Part shown: positions 8,601 to 16,032 of the stretch, in pieces | How the letters are laid out: every line of letters starts with the position of its first letter | Numbering within the stretch: position 1 is the first letter of the stretch | Assembly (NCBI GenBank): GCA_039026975.1 | Contig: JBCCLI010000060.1 | Coordinates: forward strand, 1 to 23,019 | Length of the DNA stretch: 23,019 bases | From: JBCBKZ01 sp039026975 | Lineage (GTDB): Bacteria > Bacteroidota > Bacteroidia > J057 | Direction of reading: 5' to 3' | The notes under the pieces: generated by a model | Databases searched by the model: none | What the model was told of the DNA's origin: nothing | What the model saw: the letters and a program-made list of their open reading frames with translations, nothing else | Position numbers and translations under genes: made by a program

Positions 8601-9967
8601 TGGATTCAGCAAGCGTAAGCGTACAAAACTGTTTATTCACCAATAACTCTTCCTACTCAAGTTCAGGTGGAGCCGTATTTTCAGAATTTGCGCATGTTTC
8701 TTTCACTAATGTAGAATTCGCCGGAAACTATGGGGAGGAATCCGCAGGAGCTGTCCTTACAAGAGATAGCTACCACATATTCTCACGCTGTCTTTTCAGG
8801 AATAACCTGGCAGATGATGCTAGTGGGGGAGCCATTCTTTCCATAGGGTCAATTTTGAACATCGATAACAGCTTATTCTATTCCAATTTTGCGAATACAG
8901 ACGGAGGTGCTATCTCAGCTAGTAATGATCCCTTGAGAATTACCAATTCTACCTTCGCTAATAATAGTGCTCCTTTCTCAGGTGCTATTGTAGCAGGCCA
9001 AAATGCAAGCGGTTTTATTATTAACAGTATTTTCTGGGATAATGGAGGTAATGAGGATCCTAACCTACCGCCAGCTCAGTCATACTTATTTGATCCTAAC
9101 TTTGGCTTGACCGTTACCTATTCCATCATGGAATTTGGATGGCCAGGTATTAGTAACCTGGATGTAGATCCTCTATTCGTAAACCCTGGATTTGGTAACT
9201 ATAGATTAGGAAACGGAAGCCCTGCACGTAATTCTGGATTAAACGCTGCGGTAATAGGAACCCGTGATCTGGACGGAAACTTCAGAATAGTAGGTAGTAC
9301 AGTAGATAGAGGCGCTTATGAAACCCAACTTGGCTTTGGTTCTAGTAACCTGATCACCGGCCTCATTTTGATGAATGCCTTAACGCAGGAAGAGATTACA
9401 GAAATACGTAATGGAGAAACCATCCAACTTCCTACTCCTCTTCCACCTATCAATGTAGTAGCCAAGAGTGAAGGCAATGATATCCAAAGTGTAGTCTTTG
9501 AACTAAGAGGAGCATTAAGCCTGAAACATGCTGAAAATGCTAAACCCTGGGCACTGTTTGGAGATGAGGAGGGAATACTGAATCCAGGCTTCCTCTTCAA
9601 TGGAGAATATAAACTTTCTGTAACGCCTTATAGTGATGAAAATGGTTCTGGAGAAGCAGGAGAATCCTATGATGTTGGATTCCAGATAGTAGGAGTAGCT
9701 CCTTCCTTCCATGAAGAAGCTGAGAAGATGTCAGCCTATCCTAACCCAAGCAGTGGTGTATTCTCACTTAAGTTCCCTGAAAGCTGGAGTTCTTCCACTA
9801 CTATGAGAATTACTGACAGAATGGGGAACGTGGTCTGGACGGGAAGCGTTCAAAATCCGAAAATGGAAACCCACATCCAGCTTCCACAACTCTTTGATGG
9901 GGTGTATATGCTACAGGCAGTATCAGGAAATCATGTTGAGCGCCTGAGACTGGTCATCACCCACTAA
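5615..9967 (+). CDS. Array gene 1: secreted right-handed beta-helix / choice-of-anchor Q-like protein, T9SS sorting domain (units A-B-B)
   Basis: The 1450-residue precursor begins with a signal peptide (residues 1-29, cut near GIWA|Q). Three units follow: unit 1 (50-429, class A), unit 2 (436-834, class B) and unit 3 (841-1236, class B). Each opens with a GxNxGxSW...DLQxAL strand-helix motif, continues through WVAxGTY, (F/Y)GGF and L(S/D)G(N/D), then runs through beta-helix coils carrying GGA steps, then NSIFW, a GSPxINxG motif and DxGAxE. Residues about 1245-1365 form a beta-domain (KPWALFGDEEG, YKLSVTPYSDENGSGEAG). The T9SS type A tail starts at SAYPNPSSG (1373). Units 2 and 3 are about 405 codons apart and close relatives. 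No polysaccharide-lyase catalytic residues are evident, so a surface or extracellular structural or adhesive role is inferred. A terminator follows. In-frame M13 is a possible alternative start. Confidence 0.9.
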   Translation: MDFLLNGLAAKRMLLLCLMVSIFTQGIWAQNSIPGTSPMGGERFFSTAPVIYVDGSAGGANDGTSWLNAYTDLQSALKQAGSTKGPEQIWVANGTYKPTKRSDRNASFIIPDRTAIFGGFLGNEISLKQRDWKTNETILDGNIGARDQLDNSYHVVSAYDIVTGAWIDGFSIRNGYADGSSTARLGAGLLIMPTSRTLTNRVRIANCLFNENSAPKGLGGAVFGSNLFSEILDCTFKGNTAGRDGGAIMLSPGDGTTKISRSYFTENSSTEEDGGAVGAFAKSIEIDNSVFFRNSAQRGGGIYVGEDGTLNMANSTFFSNRTGADAGSSLHNRGSARVINSIFWGDRQFPILNEDQIGVTYSDVEGGFAGTGNIDIDPAFSNLSGGNLSLTAGSPAINAGNAISLSGSFDILRNARIVDAAIDMGAYEFSDGEGECPELEVIFVDITATGLNNGSSWTDAFVDLQDALTLADECGNIAEIWVAQGTYLPSQTLDQSATFALLDNLELYGGFNGTETEREQRDWVLYPTILSGDLDQDGDVFLTEPNAYHILTADEIQRCIVDGFIIRDGYTEANIPGSLLGGAGLVMTGTSTERVVMVVRNSVFINNSSYSGSGGAVFSIYSTTYFENVRFENNYGEESAGAIYVTRSRHTYQRCSFSGNLADDQHGGAISSFYSNLFIHNSLFYGNQANVEAGGLFLLQTNLEATNSTFVSNNAPNRGAISVSFNSGGSIVNSIFWDNGGFLEDENLPPAQAYLYDPTFSLDITYSIMEFGWPGIANLDTDPLFANAPVQDYRLSVGSPGINSGLNSGTVGLQDLAGNVRIEGPTVDRGAFEYSADQTPCPEKGIIFVDITATGMNNGLSWNDAFTDLQYALNLAAVCPVQEIWVAQGTYLPSQSLDQSATFHLLSDLGLYGGFQGIETDRNQRNWLLFPTILSGDLDQDGDVFLTEPNAYHILTAEGIQDCHVDGFIIQDGFVEGNLPSVQESGSGLAVLGTQMDSASVSVQNCLFTNNSSYSSSGGAVFSEFAHVSFTNVEFAGNYGEESAGAVLTRDSYHIFSRCLFRNNLADDASGGAILSIGSILNIDNSLFYSNFANTDGGAISASNDPLRITNSTFANNSAPFSGAIVAGQNASGFIINSIFWDNGGNEDPNLPPAQSYLFDPNFGLTVTYSIMEFGWPGISNLDVDPLFVNPGFGNYRLGNGSPARNSGLNAAVIGTRDLDGNFRIVGSTVDRGAYETQLGFGSSNLITGLILMNALTQEEITEIRNGETIQLPTPLPPINVVAKSEGNDIQSVVFELRGALSLKHAENAKPWALFGDEEGILNPGFLFNGEYKLSVTPYSDENGSGEAGESYDVGFQIVGVAPSFHEEAEKMSAYPNPSSGVFSLKFPESWSSSTTMRITDRMGNVVWTGSVQNPKMETHIQLPQLFDGVYMLQAVSGNHVERLRLVITH
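7905..7935 (+). repeat. 31-bp exact direct repeat, copy 1 (gene 1, unit 2)
   Basis: This segment is identical to 9114-9144, exactly 1209 bp (403 codons) downstream, at the same place in unit 3. It encodes TYSIMEFGWP. The surrounding codons differ at many synonymous sites. Confidence 0.85.
9114..9144 (+). repeat. 31-bp exact direct repeat, copy 2 (gene 1, unit 3)
   Basis: This is the second copy of the segment at 7905-7935, in the same reading frame and unit position. The matching stretch in gene 2 (around 11347) codes for a similar SYSIMEFGW but with several base changes. Confidence 0.85.
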
Positions 9968-9989
9968 TAGATTTTTCATACACACTGCT

Positions 9990-10024
9990 GAAGGGTCGTT
10001 CTTTTCGATCGGCCCTTCTTTTTT
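9990..10024 (+). terminator. Rho-independent terminator of array gene 1
   Basis: The stem GAAGGGTCG (9990-9998) pairs with CGGCCCTTC (10010-10018) with one G-T pair and an 11-nt loop, followed directly by TTTTTT. It starts 22 nt past the stop codon. It is the clearest classical terminator in the window and shows that genes 1 and 2 are separate transcription units. Confidence 0.9.
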
Positions 10025-10273
10025 ATGTCGTTACTGTATATCGAGAAAAGATTTCGATTATCACATTATTTCTATAGACCTTTTAAATATGACTAACATA
10101 AATAGGTAACCAAGACCAACAAGGCTTTCTTACTCCCCCCTTTAGTTCCCTAATAGTTAACATACACTCCACTTTTAGTATCTCCTTATCTGGAGGTACA
10201 AGTTCTCTAGTAATAAGTAAATTTTTTGAAAGCTCTTGCTGGTCAATAAAACCATTAACCATACTTATTGACT
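10025..10273. other. Upstream region of array gene 2, with a hairpin
   Basis: This AT-rich stretch lies between the gene 1 terminator and the gene 2 start. It holds an 8-bp hairpin GTATCTCC - TTATCT - GGAGGTAC (10178-10199, one G-T pair), 74 nt before the ATG. Gene 1 has a smaller hairpin (ATATCT/AGATAT) 63 nt before its ATG, a loosely similar place. No ORF and no definite promoter box were recognised. Confidence 0.45.
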
Positions 10274-12160
10274 ATGAAACGAATATGTAATTCCTTACTA
10301 ATCAGTGCACTAATCTGTTTCCAACTTCTGTGGATAACAGCAGTAGTGAATGCGCAGTGCCCATCCTTTAACAGACTGTATGTGAATCAAAATGCTACAG
10401 GATTTAATGATGGTTCTTCCTGGAATGATGCATATGTAGACCTGCAGGATGCGCTAACGCTAGCTGCCGCATGCAGTGATATTACAGAAATCTGGGTAGC
10501 ACAGGGTCTTTATCTACCCTCCCAAACCCAAGATCCCTTAGGCACATTTACGCTTCAGGATAGCCTAGGGCTGTATGGAGGATTTCAGGGAAATGAAACT
10601 ACCCTAAGCCAGCGTGATTGGGAGCTATACCCTACTATTCTTAGCGGAGACCTGGATATGGATGGTTTCTCGTATTTCGGGGGTATCAATACCTACCATA
10701 TCCTGACTGCCCAAGGAATCACTGGAGCCATTTTGGATGGGTTTACGGTAGAAGACGGCCTTGTAGACGGTACCGCATCAGGAATTGTTCCTCATGGAGC
10801 TGGACTTCTCCTAACTGGCACCGCAAATCAGCCCGCTGAGATCAGCCTTGCTCGCTGTAACTTTAAATCAAACTACGCCTACAATGATGATGGTGGCGCT
10901 TGTTACATAGATTCAGCTGAAGCAACATTCACAGATGTGATTTTTCAACTCAATACTGGAGAAAGTTCAGCGGGAGGCATATTAGCTCAGGATAGCGAGT
11001 TAACCTTCTCTAGATGCATATTTACAGGGAACAGAGCCGAAGACGGGTCTGGTGGAGCCATTTCGGCATTTAGTTCGACTCTCCAGCTCGATAATAGCTT
11101 ATTTTTCAGCAACTCAGCAGATAGTGATGCAGGCGCCATCTATATCCGGCAGTCAATCCTGAACGTAACCAACTGTACTTTCTCTAGCAATAATGCACCT
11201 TTCGCAGGCGCTATCAATGCAGGCTTCACTAATAGTGGATTTATCATTAATAGTATCTTCTGGGATAATGGAGGGAACACAGACGATCCTACTTTAATAC
11301 CTGCACAAGGCTATTTCTATGATCCCCTATTTACTATTCCCGTCTCATATTCTATTATGGAGTTCGGATGGTTTGGCTTCGCTAATTCCAGTGTTAACCC
11401 TGCCTTTGTTAATCCTTCAGCAGGTAACTACAGGTTATCCATCGTAAGTCCTGCTATTAATGCTGGCCTAAATACAGCTGCTACGGGATTAGACCTTGAT
11501 GGTAATACACGCATCACAGGCGGACAAGTAGACCAAGGTGCTTATGAAGCTCCTGTCAGAACACGGCTTAGGCGTTATGAGGTGTACAGAATAGTAGATG
11601 AGATTACCTACTTCAAGATTATGGAGGTCTTAGATGAGGACCTCATCAGGTGGCCGGAAAATATATTAGGTCTGAATATGGCTGCTGTTCCTGAAGGGGA
11701 AGTAGGAAGCATCCTATACCTGCTAGATGGAGAGTATGCTTTTGAAAGCATAGCCAATGAAGCTCCTTGGGGTATGTTTGGAGAAGAGAATGAGCCTTAC
11801 CTACCTGTGGGTAATTACAGCCTGACGGCCATTCCTTATTCGCTTCCTAACGGAGAAGGGATTAGGGGAGAACCTTACAGCATTTCATTTAAAGTGGTAG
11901 GGGAAGAAGAGGAAAAAGAATTGGCAGCTGCTCCCAATCCTAATAAAGGAACTTTCTCCTTACTCTTACCTAAAGACTGGGAAGGAGTAACTACCCTAAC
12001 TTTACTGACCCTAATGGGAGATACAGTCTGGGAACATACACTGGAGAGACCTAGACCCGAAAATAAGGTTACCCTACCTTCAGGGGTTAAAGGAGAATAT
12101 ATTTTACATGTTGAAACAAAGGGAAGGGCTGAAAATATTAAAATAGTGGTTCAAAGATAA
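10274..12160 (+). CDS. Array gene 2: short secreted beta-helix / choice-of-anchor Q-like protein with T9SS sorting domain (single B unit)
   Basis: The 628-residue precursor is the smallest family member. The signal peptide is 1-27 (cut near VVNA|Q), and a single class B unit runs from C29 to E425. It matches units 2 and 3 of gene 1 closely: LPSQTxD, LYGGFQGNET, YPTILSGDLDMDG, TYHILTA, IINSIFWDNGG, IMEFGW. A conserved Cys pair (C29 and C67, 37 residues between) opens the unit. Residues about 430-545 form the shared beta-domain (APWGMFGEEN, NYSLTAIPYS). The sorting tail starts at AAAPNPNKG (551) and ends with NIKIVVQR. The ATG at 10274 is preferred over an upstream TTG at 10268. It has its own signal peptide, leader and terminator-like hairpin, so it is a complete gene and not a broken piece of gene 1. 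Confidence 0.9.
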   Translation: MKRICNSLLISALICFQLLWITAVVNAQCPSFNRLYVNQNATGFNDGSSWNDAYVDLQDALTLAAACSDITEIWVAQGLYLPSQTQDPLGTFTLQDSLGLYGGFQGNETTLSQRDWELYPTILSGDLDMDGFSYFGGINTYHILTAQGITGAILDGFTVEDGLVDGTASGIVPHGAGLLLTGTANQPAEISLARCNFKSNYAYNDDGGACYIDSAEATFTDVIFQLNTGESSAGGILAQDSELTFSRCIFTGNRAEDGSGGAISAFSSTLQLDNSLFFSNSADSDAGAIYIRQSILNVTNCTFSSNNAPFAGAINAGFTNSGFIINSIFWDNGGNTDDPTLIPAQGYFYDPLFTIPVSYSIMEFGWFGFANSSVNPAFVNPSAGNYRLSIVSPAINAGLNTAATGLDLDGNTRITGGQVDQGAYEAPVRTRLRRYEVYRIVDEITYFKIMEVLDEDLIRWPENILGLNMAAVPEGEVGSILYLLDGEYAFESIANEAPWGMFGEENEPYLPVGNYSLTAIPYSLPNGEGIRGEPYSISFKVVGEEEEKELAAAPNPNKGTFSLLLPKDWEGVTTLTLLTLMGDTVWEHTLERPRPENKVTLPSGVKGEYILHVETKGRAENIKIVVQR

Positions 12161-12192
12161 AACTACCTACATCTAATATCCTGGACATAGCA

Positions 12193-12222
12193 AGCGGGTT
12201 CTACCAGAAAGTGGAACCCGTT
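12193..12222 (+). terminator. Candidate terminator hairpin of array gene 2
   Basis: The stem CGGGTTCTAC (12195-12204) pairs with GTGGAACCCG (12211-12220) with one T-G pair and a 6-nt loop CAGAAA, extended outward by G-T and A-T pairs. It starts about 32 nt past the stop codon. The tail (TTATCTCATAC) is only weakly T-rich. Its layout resembles the hairpins after genes 3 and 4. Confidence 0.6.
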
Positions 12223-12313
12223 ATCTCATACTAACTAGCTGATAAATAATAACTAACATCTTTGGTAGTACTATAATTTTCTGGTTATTATCCATGAAAT
12301 GAAGTATTTAATT

Positions 12314-12379
12314 ATCCTTGTCTTAGGATGAGCTGTTAGGTTCAGATCATGATCTGAACCGACAATCCTTGATGCAAGG
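12314..12379 (+). other. Cluster of three hairpins, possible structured RNA or regulatory element
   Basis: Three inverted repeats follow each other: ATCCT/AGGAT (12314-12318 with 12325-12329), a perfect 22-bp palindrome (12339-12360), and CCTTG-ATG-CAAGG (12367-12379). AGGAT at 12325 can also pair with ATCCT at 12365-12369, enclosing the palindrome and excluding both flanking hairpins. Two alternative folds are therefore possible. Function is unknown: it could be a small RNA, a 5' leader of gene 3, or a protein-binding site. Confidence 0.4.
12339..12360. repeat. Perfect 22-bp palindrome
   Basis: The half-site GGTTCAGATCA is followed by its exact reverse complement. It lies about 300 bp upstream of array gene 3. 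As DNA it could be a dimeric regulator site; as RNA it would make an 11-bp hairpin with almost no loop. Confidence 0.8.
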
Positions 12380-12657
12380 AAATGGCTTACAGCAAGAAAA
12401 ATGTAGCACTACCACATCTTTATATGACTGTCCTTAAATAAAGACATATTACCCCATTTACTTTCATCTGTTCCTTGGATTAAGACTTTCTCCCTACCTT
12501 TCGCCTGTTTTGCTAAAAACACATTGAGTAAGTAAAACAGTGTTACTCACTCACTATCCCAACCCTTTCCTTCCTCTTTATTCTGGGCAATTCTTCCATT
12601 TAGGATTCATACTTATTTGCACGAACAGGTTTTACTAAGCTGAAACGCCCTTTCAAA

Positions 12658-15600
12658 ATGAATGATACTTCTATTAGAACAGAGTTATTCTCACCATTAC
12701 TCATCTTAGGCATGCTGGTTTCTTCATGCCTTACTCCTATCCTTGCTACTCCTTTAGACTCAAGTGAAACTAACATCCTATACGTTTCTGTAACTGCTGA
12801 GGGAAATAATGATGGAAGCTCCTGGCAGCATGCATTTATTAGCCTCCAGGACGCCCTGCTTACGGCACAGTCAGCAGGGGAAGAACAGATCCAGTTATGG
12901 ATAGCTGCAGGAACTTATACCCCATTAACCTCTTCTTTCATCCTCTCAGACGGTATCCAGCTATATGGTGGGTTTCAAGGGAATGAAAACACTCTTGAAG
13001 ACCGAGACTGGCAGAGAAATAAAGTGATCCTCAGGGGAAGCTTCTTTTTGAATGTCCATCATATTCTATATGGACAGAACCTTTCTGGGCATACGCTCCT
13101 GGATGGCCTATCTATTACCGGGGGATATGCACAGGGATCAGGAAATGACAGACATGGTGCAGCCCTTTATCTCGTGAGAACAGATGGAAGCCTAACGGAA
13201 GGACCTACTATCCAGAACTGTAGCTTTTATGATAATCATGCTCCCAATGGAGATGGAGGGGCTGTCTATTTACAAAACGCAATAGCTTCCTTTAACAACT
13301 GCACCTTTTTCAAGAATGATGGAAGAGGTGATGGGGGAGCTATCTGCATACAAGGTAGTATCAGTGATGTCAGCATCTCGCGGTCCCGCTTTTACCAGAA
13401 CTTCAGTCAGCAAGAAGAAGGGGGGGCCTTAGCTTGTTTCGGAAGGCAGGTATTCATAACCAACAGCTTATTTATAGCTAATAAGGCCAGGCAAGGCGGG
13501 GGCGTATACACAGGGAAGAACAGTGAAATCTCCATGGAAAGCAGTGTCTGCTATCAGAATGAGCTCTATTCTCCTACAGAAATGGGGAGCGCAGTCAGAA
13601 TCAGAGGAAGGGGGGAAATCAGCAATAGCATCATCTGGGAAAACCTTGGAAACTCAATAGTATCAGATGAAGGAGCCCTAGACCTGAAATATTCCATTGT
13701 CCAGGGAGGATATACAGGTGCAGGAATTATAGAAGAAGACCCCCTGTTTACCTTACCTCAGAATCATGATTTTAGTCTTAAGGCGGGAAGCCCAGCCATA
13801 AATGCAGGGCTAACGAGTTTAATTTCTACCCAGCTAGACTATGCAGGAAACGGTAGGGTACAAGATCAGCGGGTAGATATAGGTGCGTTTGAGTTTGATA
13901 ATACCTTTTGTGTGGAATCAGGAAGTAGGCTGTATGTGGATAAATCTGCCACTGGTACATATGACGGCAGCTCGTGGACAGATGCATTTACTAGCTTGCA
14001 GGATGCTTTAGGCTTTGCAAGGCAGTGTGGGGGCATTACTGAAGTTTGGATAGCAGCAGGTACCTACCTCCCTACTGAAGCACTAGACAGAAACGCTTCT
14101 TTTCACCTGGTAAATGGCGTCTCTTTATATGGGGGATTCTCAGGGGGAGAAAGTTCACGGGAAGAAAGAGATCCTATCAGTAACCTGAGCATCCTGAGTG
14201 GAGACCAGGGAGTAGCCCCCTACAAGTCTTTTCATGTAGTCCAGGGTACCAATATAGACTCCACTACTACCTTATCTGGTCTTATCATCAGAGATGGCTC
14301 AGCAGACTTCCAGGGAAGAGATGAAAATGTGCTAACAGGAACCTCAGGTGTGGGGATGCTCCTCACAGCTACGGCTGGAAGCGTTTGTAATCCCTACATA
14401 CATGAATGTGCCTTCGCCTTCAACAGGAGCACTAACTCCGGCTTGGGAGGAGGGCTTTACCTGGATAGGGCAACTCCAAGAATTGACCGCTGTGCCTTTG
14501 ATGATAATTTTGCAGAATTTGATGGAGGAGGAATTATGATAGAAGGGAGTGAACCTGTGAGAATCACTAACTCTCTTTTCCGCAGTAATTCCTGTTTTGA
14601 TGGCGGAGGAGCCATAGCCATCAACGGCCCTGATGTTTCTCTTGAGAATTGCCTGTTCCTGGAAAATTTCGCTGAAATCATAGGTGGAGGGGCTATCTAT
14701 ACCCAGTTTGGGGTAGACATGCAGCTGGACGTAGTAAACTGTAACTTTATCCAAAACCGAGTAGATGAAGGAGAAGGGGCAGCTTTGGAGGTCTATGGAA
14801 CCACCCAAATAGCTAATTCTATTTTCTGGGCTAATGGAGATCAAGGTAGTCCGCTAGATGAGCCCAGTGAATTTAAGGCGGCCATTACGGGAAATCTGGA
14901 GGAACTCAGCATGACCTATTCTATTTTTCAGGATGGATGGCCCGGAAAGGGTAATCTCGCAGCAGACCCACAATTTGAAGTAGGTGGATTTCAGCTAACT
15001 GCAGGTAGTCCAGCTATTAATGCAGGCCTGAATTCTGTAGTGAAGACCTCCAAAGATATCTATGGTGAAACCAGAAAGGTAGGCGCTAGCGTAGACATAG
15101 GCGTAGCTGAGTTCCAGACACTTCCTGAAATAAGCGTAAAGTCATTTTTCTTAGTAGATGCCAACTCTAATAAACGGATAAAAGAGCTAGTAGATGGAGA
15201 CCTGATAGATTGGCGTCAATTACCAGGACCTATTAATATAGAAGCCATTACAGAGGGGGATGCCAAGTCTGTCAAATTCGAATTGGCAGGAACCTCTTTT
15301 GTGAGAAGAACCGAGAATGTCATCCCCTGGGCCTTATTTGGAGATAATAAGGGCGACTTCAGCCCCTGGCGTCCCATAGACGGGAAGTACACCTTAACAG
15401 CCACGCCTTATGACCTAAAAGGAGCAGTGGGAGAAGCTGGAGAATCACTGACTATTAGGTTTGAAGTTATAGGAAGATCCACTGCTATCAACTTCCCCGG
15501 TGACTTCCAGGTACAACTCTACCCTAACCCATCTCAGGGTATCACCACCCTAAGCCTTCCTAGTGACTGGTTTGGAGAAACAGATATACATATGTTTGAT

Positions 15601-15750
15601 CAGACTGGGAGAGAGGTTTTTAGAGACCAGCTAGCTGAAGGAGTTAGTGCAAAAAGGATGGATTTTCATCAGCTCTCAGCCGGAATATATCTCCTACACA
15701 TCCAGGCAGCAGATAGGCAGGAAGTAAGAAAGTTAATTCTAAGGAAATAA
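12658..15750 (+). CDS. Array gene 3: secreted beta-helix / choice-of-anchor Q-like protein with T9SS sorting domain (units A-C)
   Basis: The 1030-residue precursor has a hydrophobic start (LFSPLLILGMLVSSC...PILA|T) with a likely signal peptidase I cut after residue 30. VSSC (21-24) also fits a lipobox, so the cut site is ambiguous. Unit 1 (41-413) is class A with the ordered steps NGDGGAV, RGDGGAI, QEEGGAL and RQGGGVYTG. Unit 2 (418-819) is class C, opening with the Cys pair C418...C457 and carrying GSRLYVDKSATG, LVNGVSLYGGFSG and NIDSTT. The beta-domain is about 826-940 (ENVIPWALFGDNKGDF, YTLTATPYDL). The sorting tail begins at LYPNPSQG (954). It is nearest to gene 4, which has one more A unit. 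A strong terminator lies just downstream. As for the rest of the array, the function is inferred to be a surface or extracellular structure; no catalytic motif was recognised. Confidence 0.9.
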   Translation: MNDTSIRTELFSPLLILGMLVSSCLTPILATPLDSSETNILYVSVTAEGNNDGSSWQHAFISLQDALLTAQSAGEEQIQLWIAAGTYTPLTSSFILSDGIQLYGGFQGNENTLEDRDWQRNKVILRGSFFLNVHHILYGQNLSGHTLLDGLSITGGYAQGSGNDRHGAALYLVRTDGSLTEGPTIQNCSFYDNHAPNGDGGAVYLQNAIASFNNCTFFKNDGRGDGGAICIQGSISDVSISRSRFYQNFSQQEEGGALACFGRQVFITNSLFIANKARQGGGVYTGKNSEISMESSVCYQNELYSPTEMGSAVRIRGRGEISNSIIWENLGNSIVSDEGALDLKYSIVQGGYTGAGIIEEDPLFTLPQNHDFSLKAGSPAINAGLTSLISTQLDYAGNGRVQDQRVDIGAFEFDNTFCVESGSRLYVDKSATGTYDGSSWTDAFTSLQDALGFARQCGGITEVWIAAGTYLPTEALDRNASFHLVNGVSLYGGFSGGESSREERDPISNLSILSGDQGVAPYKSFHVVQGTNIDSTTTLSGLIIRDGSADFQGRDENVLTGTSGVGMLLTATAGSVCNPYIHECAFAFNRSTNSGLGGGLYLDRATPRIDRCAFDDNFAEFDGGGIMIEGSEPVRITNSLFRSNSCFDGGGAIAINGPDVSLENCLFLENFAEIIGGGAIYTQFGVDMQLDVVNCNFIQNRVDEGEGAALEVYGTTQIANSIFWANGDQGSPLDEPSEFKAAITGNLEELSMTYSIFQDGWPGKGNLAADPQFEVGGFQLTAGSPAINAGLNSVVKTSKDIYGETRKVGASVDIGVAEFQTLPEISVKSFFLVDANSNKRIKELVDGDLIDWRQLPGPINIEAITEGDAKSVKFELAGTSFVRRTENVIPWALFGDNKGDFSPWRPIDGKYTLTATPYDLKGAVGEAGESLTIRFEVIGRSTAINFPGDFQVQLYPNPSQGITTLSLPSDWFGETDIHMFDQTGREVFRDQLAEGVSAKRMDFHQLSAGIYLLHIQAADRQEVRKLILRK

Positions 15751-15765
15751 AGTTGAATAATTTTC

Positions 15766-15805
15766 AAAAAATGGGAATATACCTAAAAGTATATTCCCAT
15801 TTTTT
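15766..15805 (+). terminator. Strong terminator of array gene 3
   Basis: A perfect 17-bp stem (15766-15782 with 15789-15805) has the 6-nt loop CTAAAA. The arms carry six A on the left and six T on the right, so the T run of the transcript is part of the stem. It starts 15 nt past the stop codon. The core GGGAATATAC / GTATATTCCC resembles the gene 4 hairpin. The A and T runs would allow termination in both directions. Confidence 0.9.
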
Positions 15806-15902
15806 GATCTATTTGTACCCTAAACTATTTTTAATTTCCATATAAACTTTCTAAATTCAAACAACTTCATAGCCAACAAATAAGACCATCAATTAGTCTG
15901 TT

Positions 15903-15914
15903 TAGTGCGCACTA
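15903..15914. repeat. 12-bp perfect palindrome upstream of gene 4
   Basis: TAGTGCGCACTA is its own reverse complement and lies 24 bp before the last base preceding... the conserved leader block of gene 4 begins 13 bp later at 15927. It is GC-rich at its centre within AT-rich surroundings. It was not found at the matching place before gene 5. It could be an operator or chance. Confidence 0.4.
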
Positions 15915-15926
15915 TTTATTGGCTTA

Positions 15927-16019
15927 ACTAGCTATTCATTCTTTCCCGCTTGAGCGGGGAATCTCGCCCTGATTCATTTTACATTCACCCTAGTTTCACA
16001 CGGGATAGTGTTGCTATCC
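15927..16019 (+). promoter_or_regulatory. Structured 5' leader of array gene 4 (two stem-loops)
   Basis: A block at 15927-15973 matches 20573-20620 before gene 5 almost base for base. Its first hairpin is CCCGC-TTGA-GCGGG (15945-15958), followed by AATCTCGCCCTGATT. A second hairpin, GGATAG-TGTTG-CTATCC (16003-16019), ends 13 nt before the ATG. The position right at the ribosome footprint would suit control of translation, or it may stabilise the mRNA. A role as a DNA site cannot be excluded. Confidence 0.55.
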
Positions 16020-16032
16020 TAAATTAAATCGC

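Larger units (their letters stand above)
12223..12657. other. Long intergenic region between array genes 2 and 3
   Basis: This is the longest gene-free stretch of the array. It holds a cluster of hairpins at 12314-12379 (listed separately) and a further weak pairing GAGTAA (12526-12531) with TTACTC (12543-12548). The last 100 bp before the gene 3 ATG are pyrimidine-rich. No ORF with coding character was seen. The leader shared by genes 4 and 5 is not recognisable here. Confidence 0.5.

Noticed and set aside
10268..10273. TTG start two codons upstream for array gene 2
   Set aside because: The ATG at 10274 gives a normal positively charged signal peptide start (MKRICNSLL).
9968..10273. Genes 1 and 2 as one frameshifted gene
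   Set aside because: Gene 1 has a complete sorting tail and a classical terminator, and gene 2 has its own signal peptide, so both are intact.
14344..14844. 166-codon open frame on the minus strand
   Set aside because: It lies wholly antisense to array gene 3, whose frame is strongly conserved with its paralogues; the antisense product shows no recognisable domain. Similar antisense frames at 6088-6387, 16371-16667, 17442-17765 and 22051-22344 arise from the repeated GGA-rich coding pattern.
15810..15845. Bacteroidota-type promoter (TTTG ... TAATTTCC) before gene 4
   Set aside because: Spacing of about 16 bp is short of the usual 19-21 and the -7 box lacks its final TTTG. Similar near-matches occur by chance in this AT-rich DNA, so no promoter was called.
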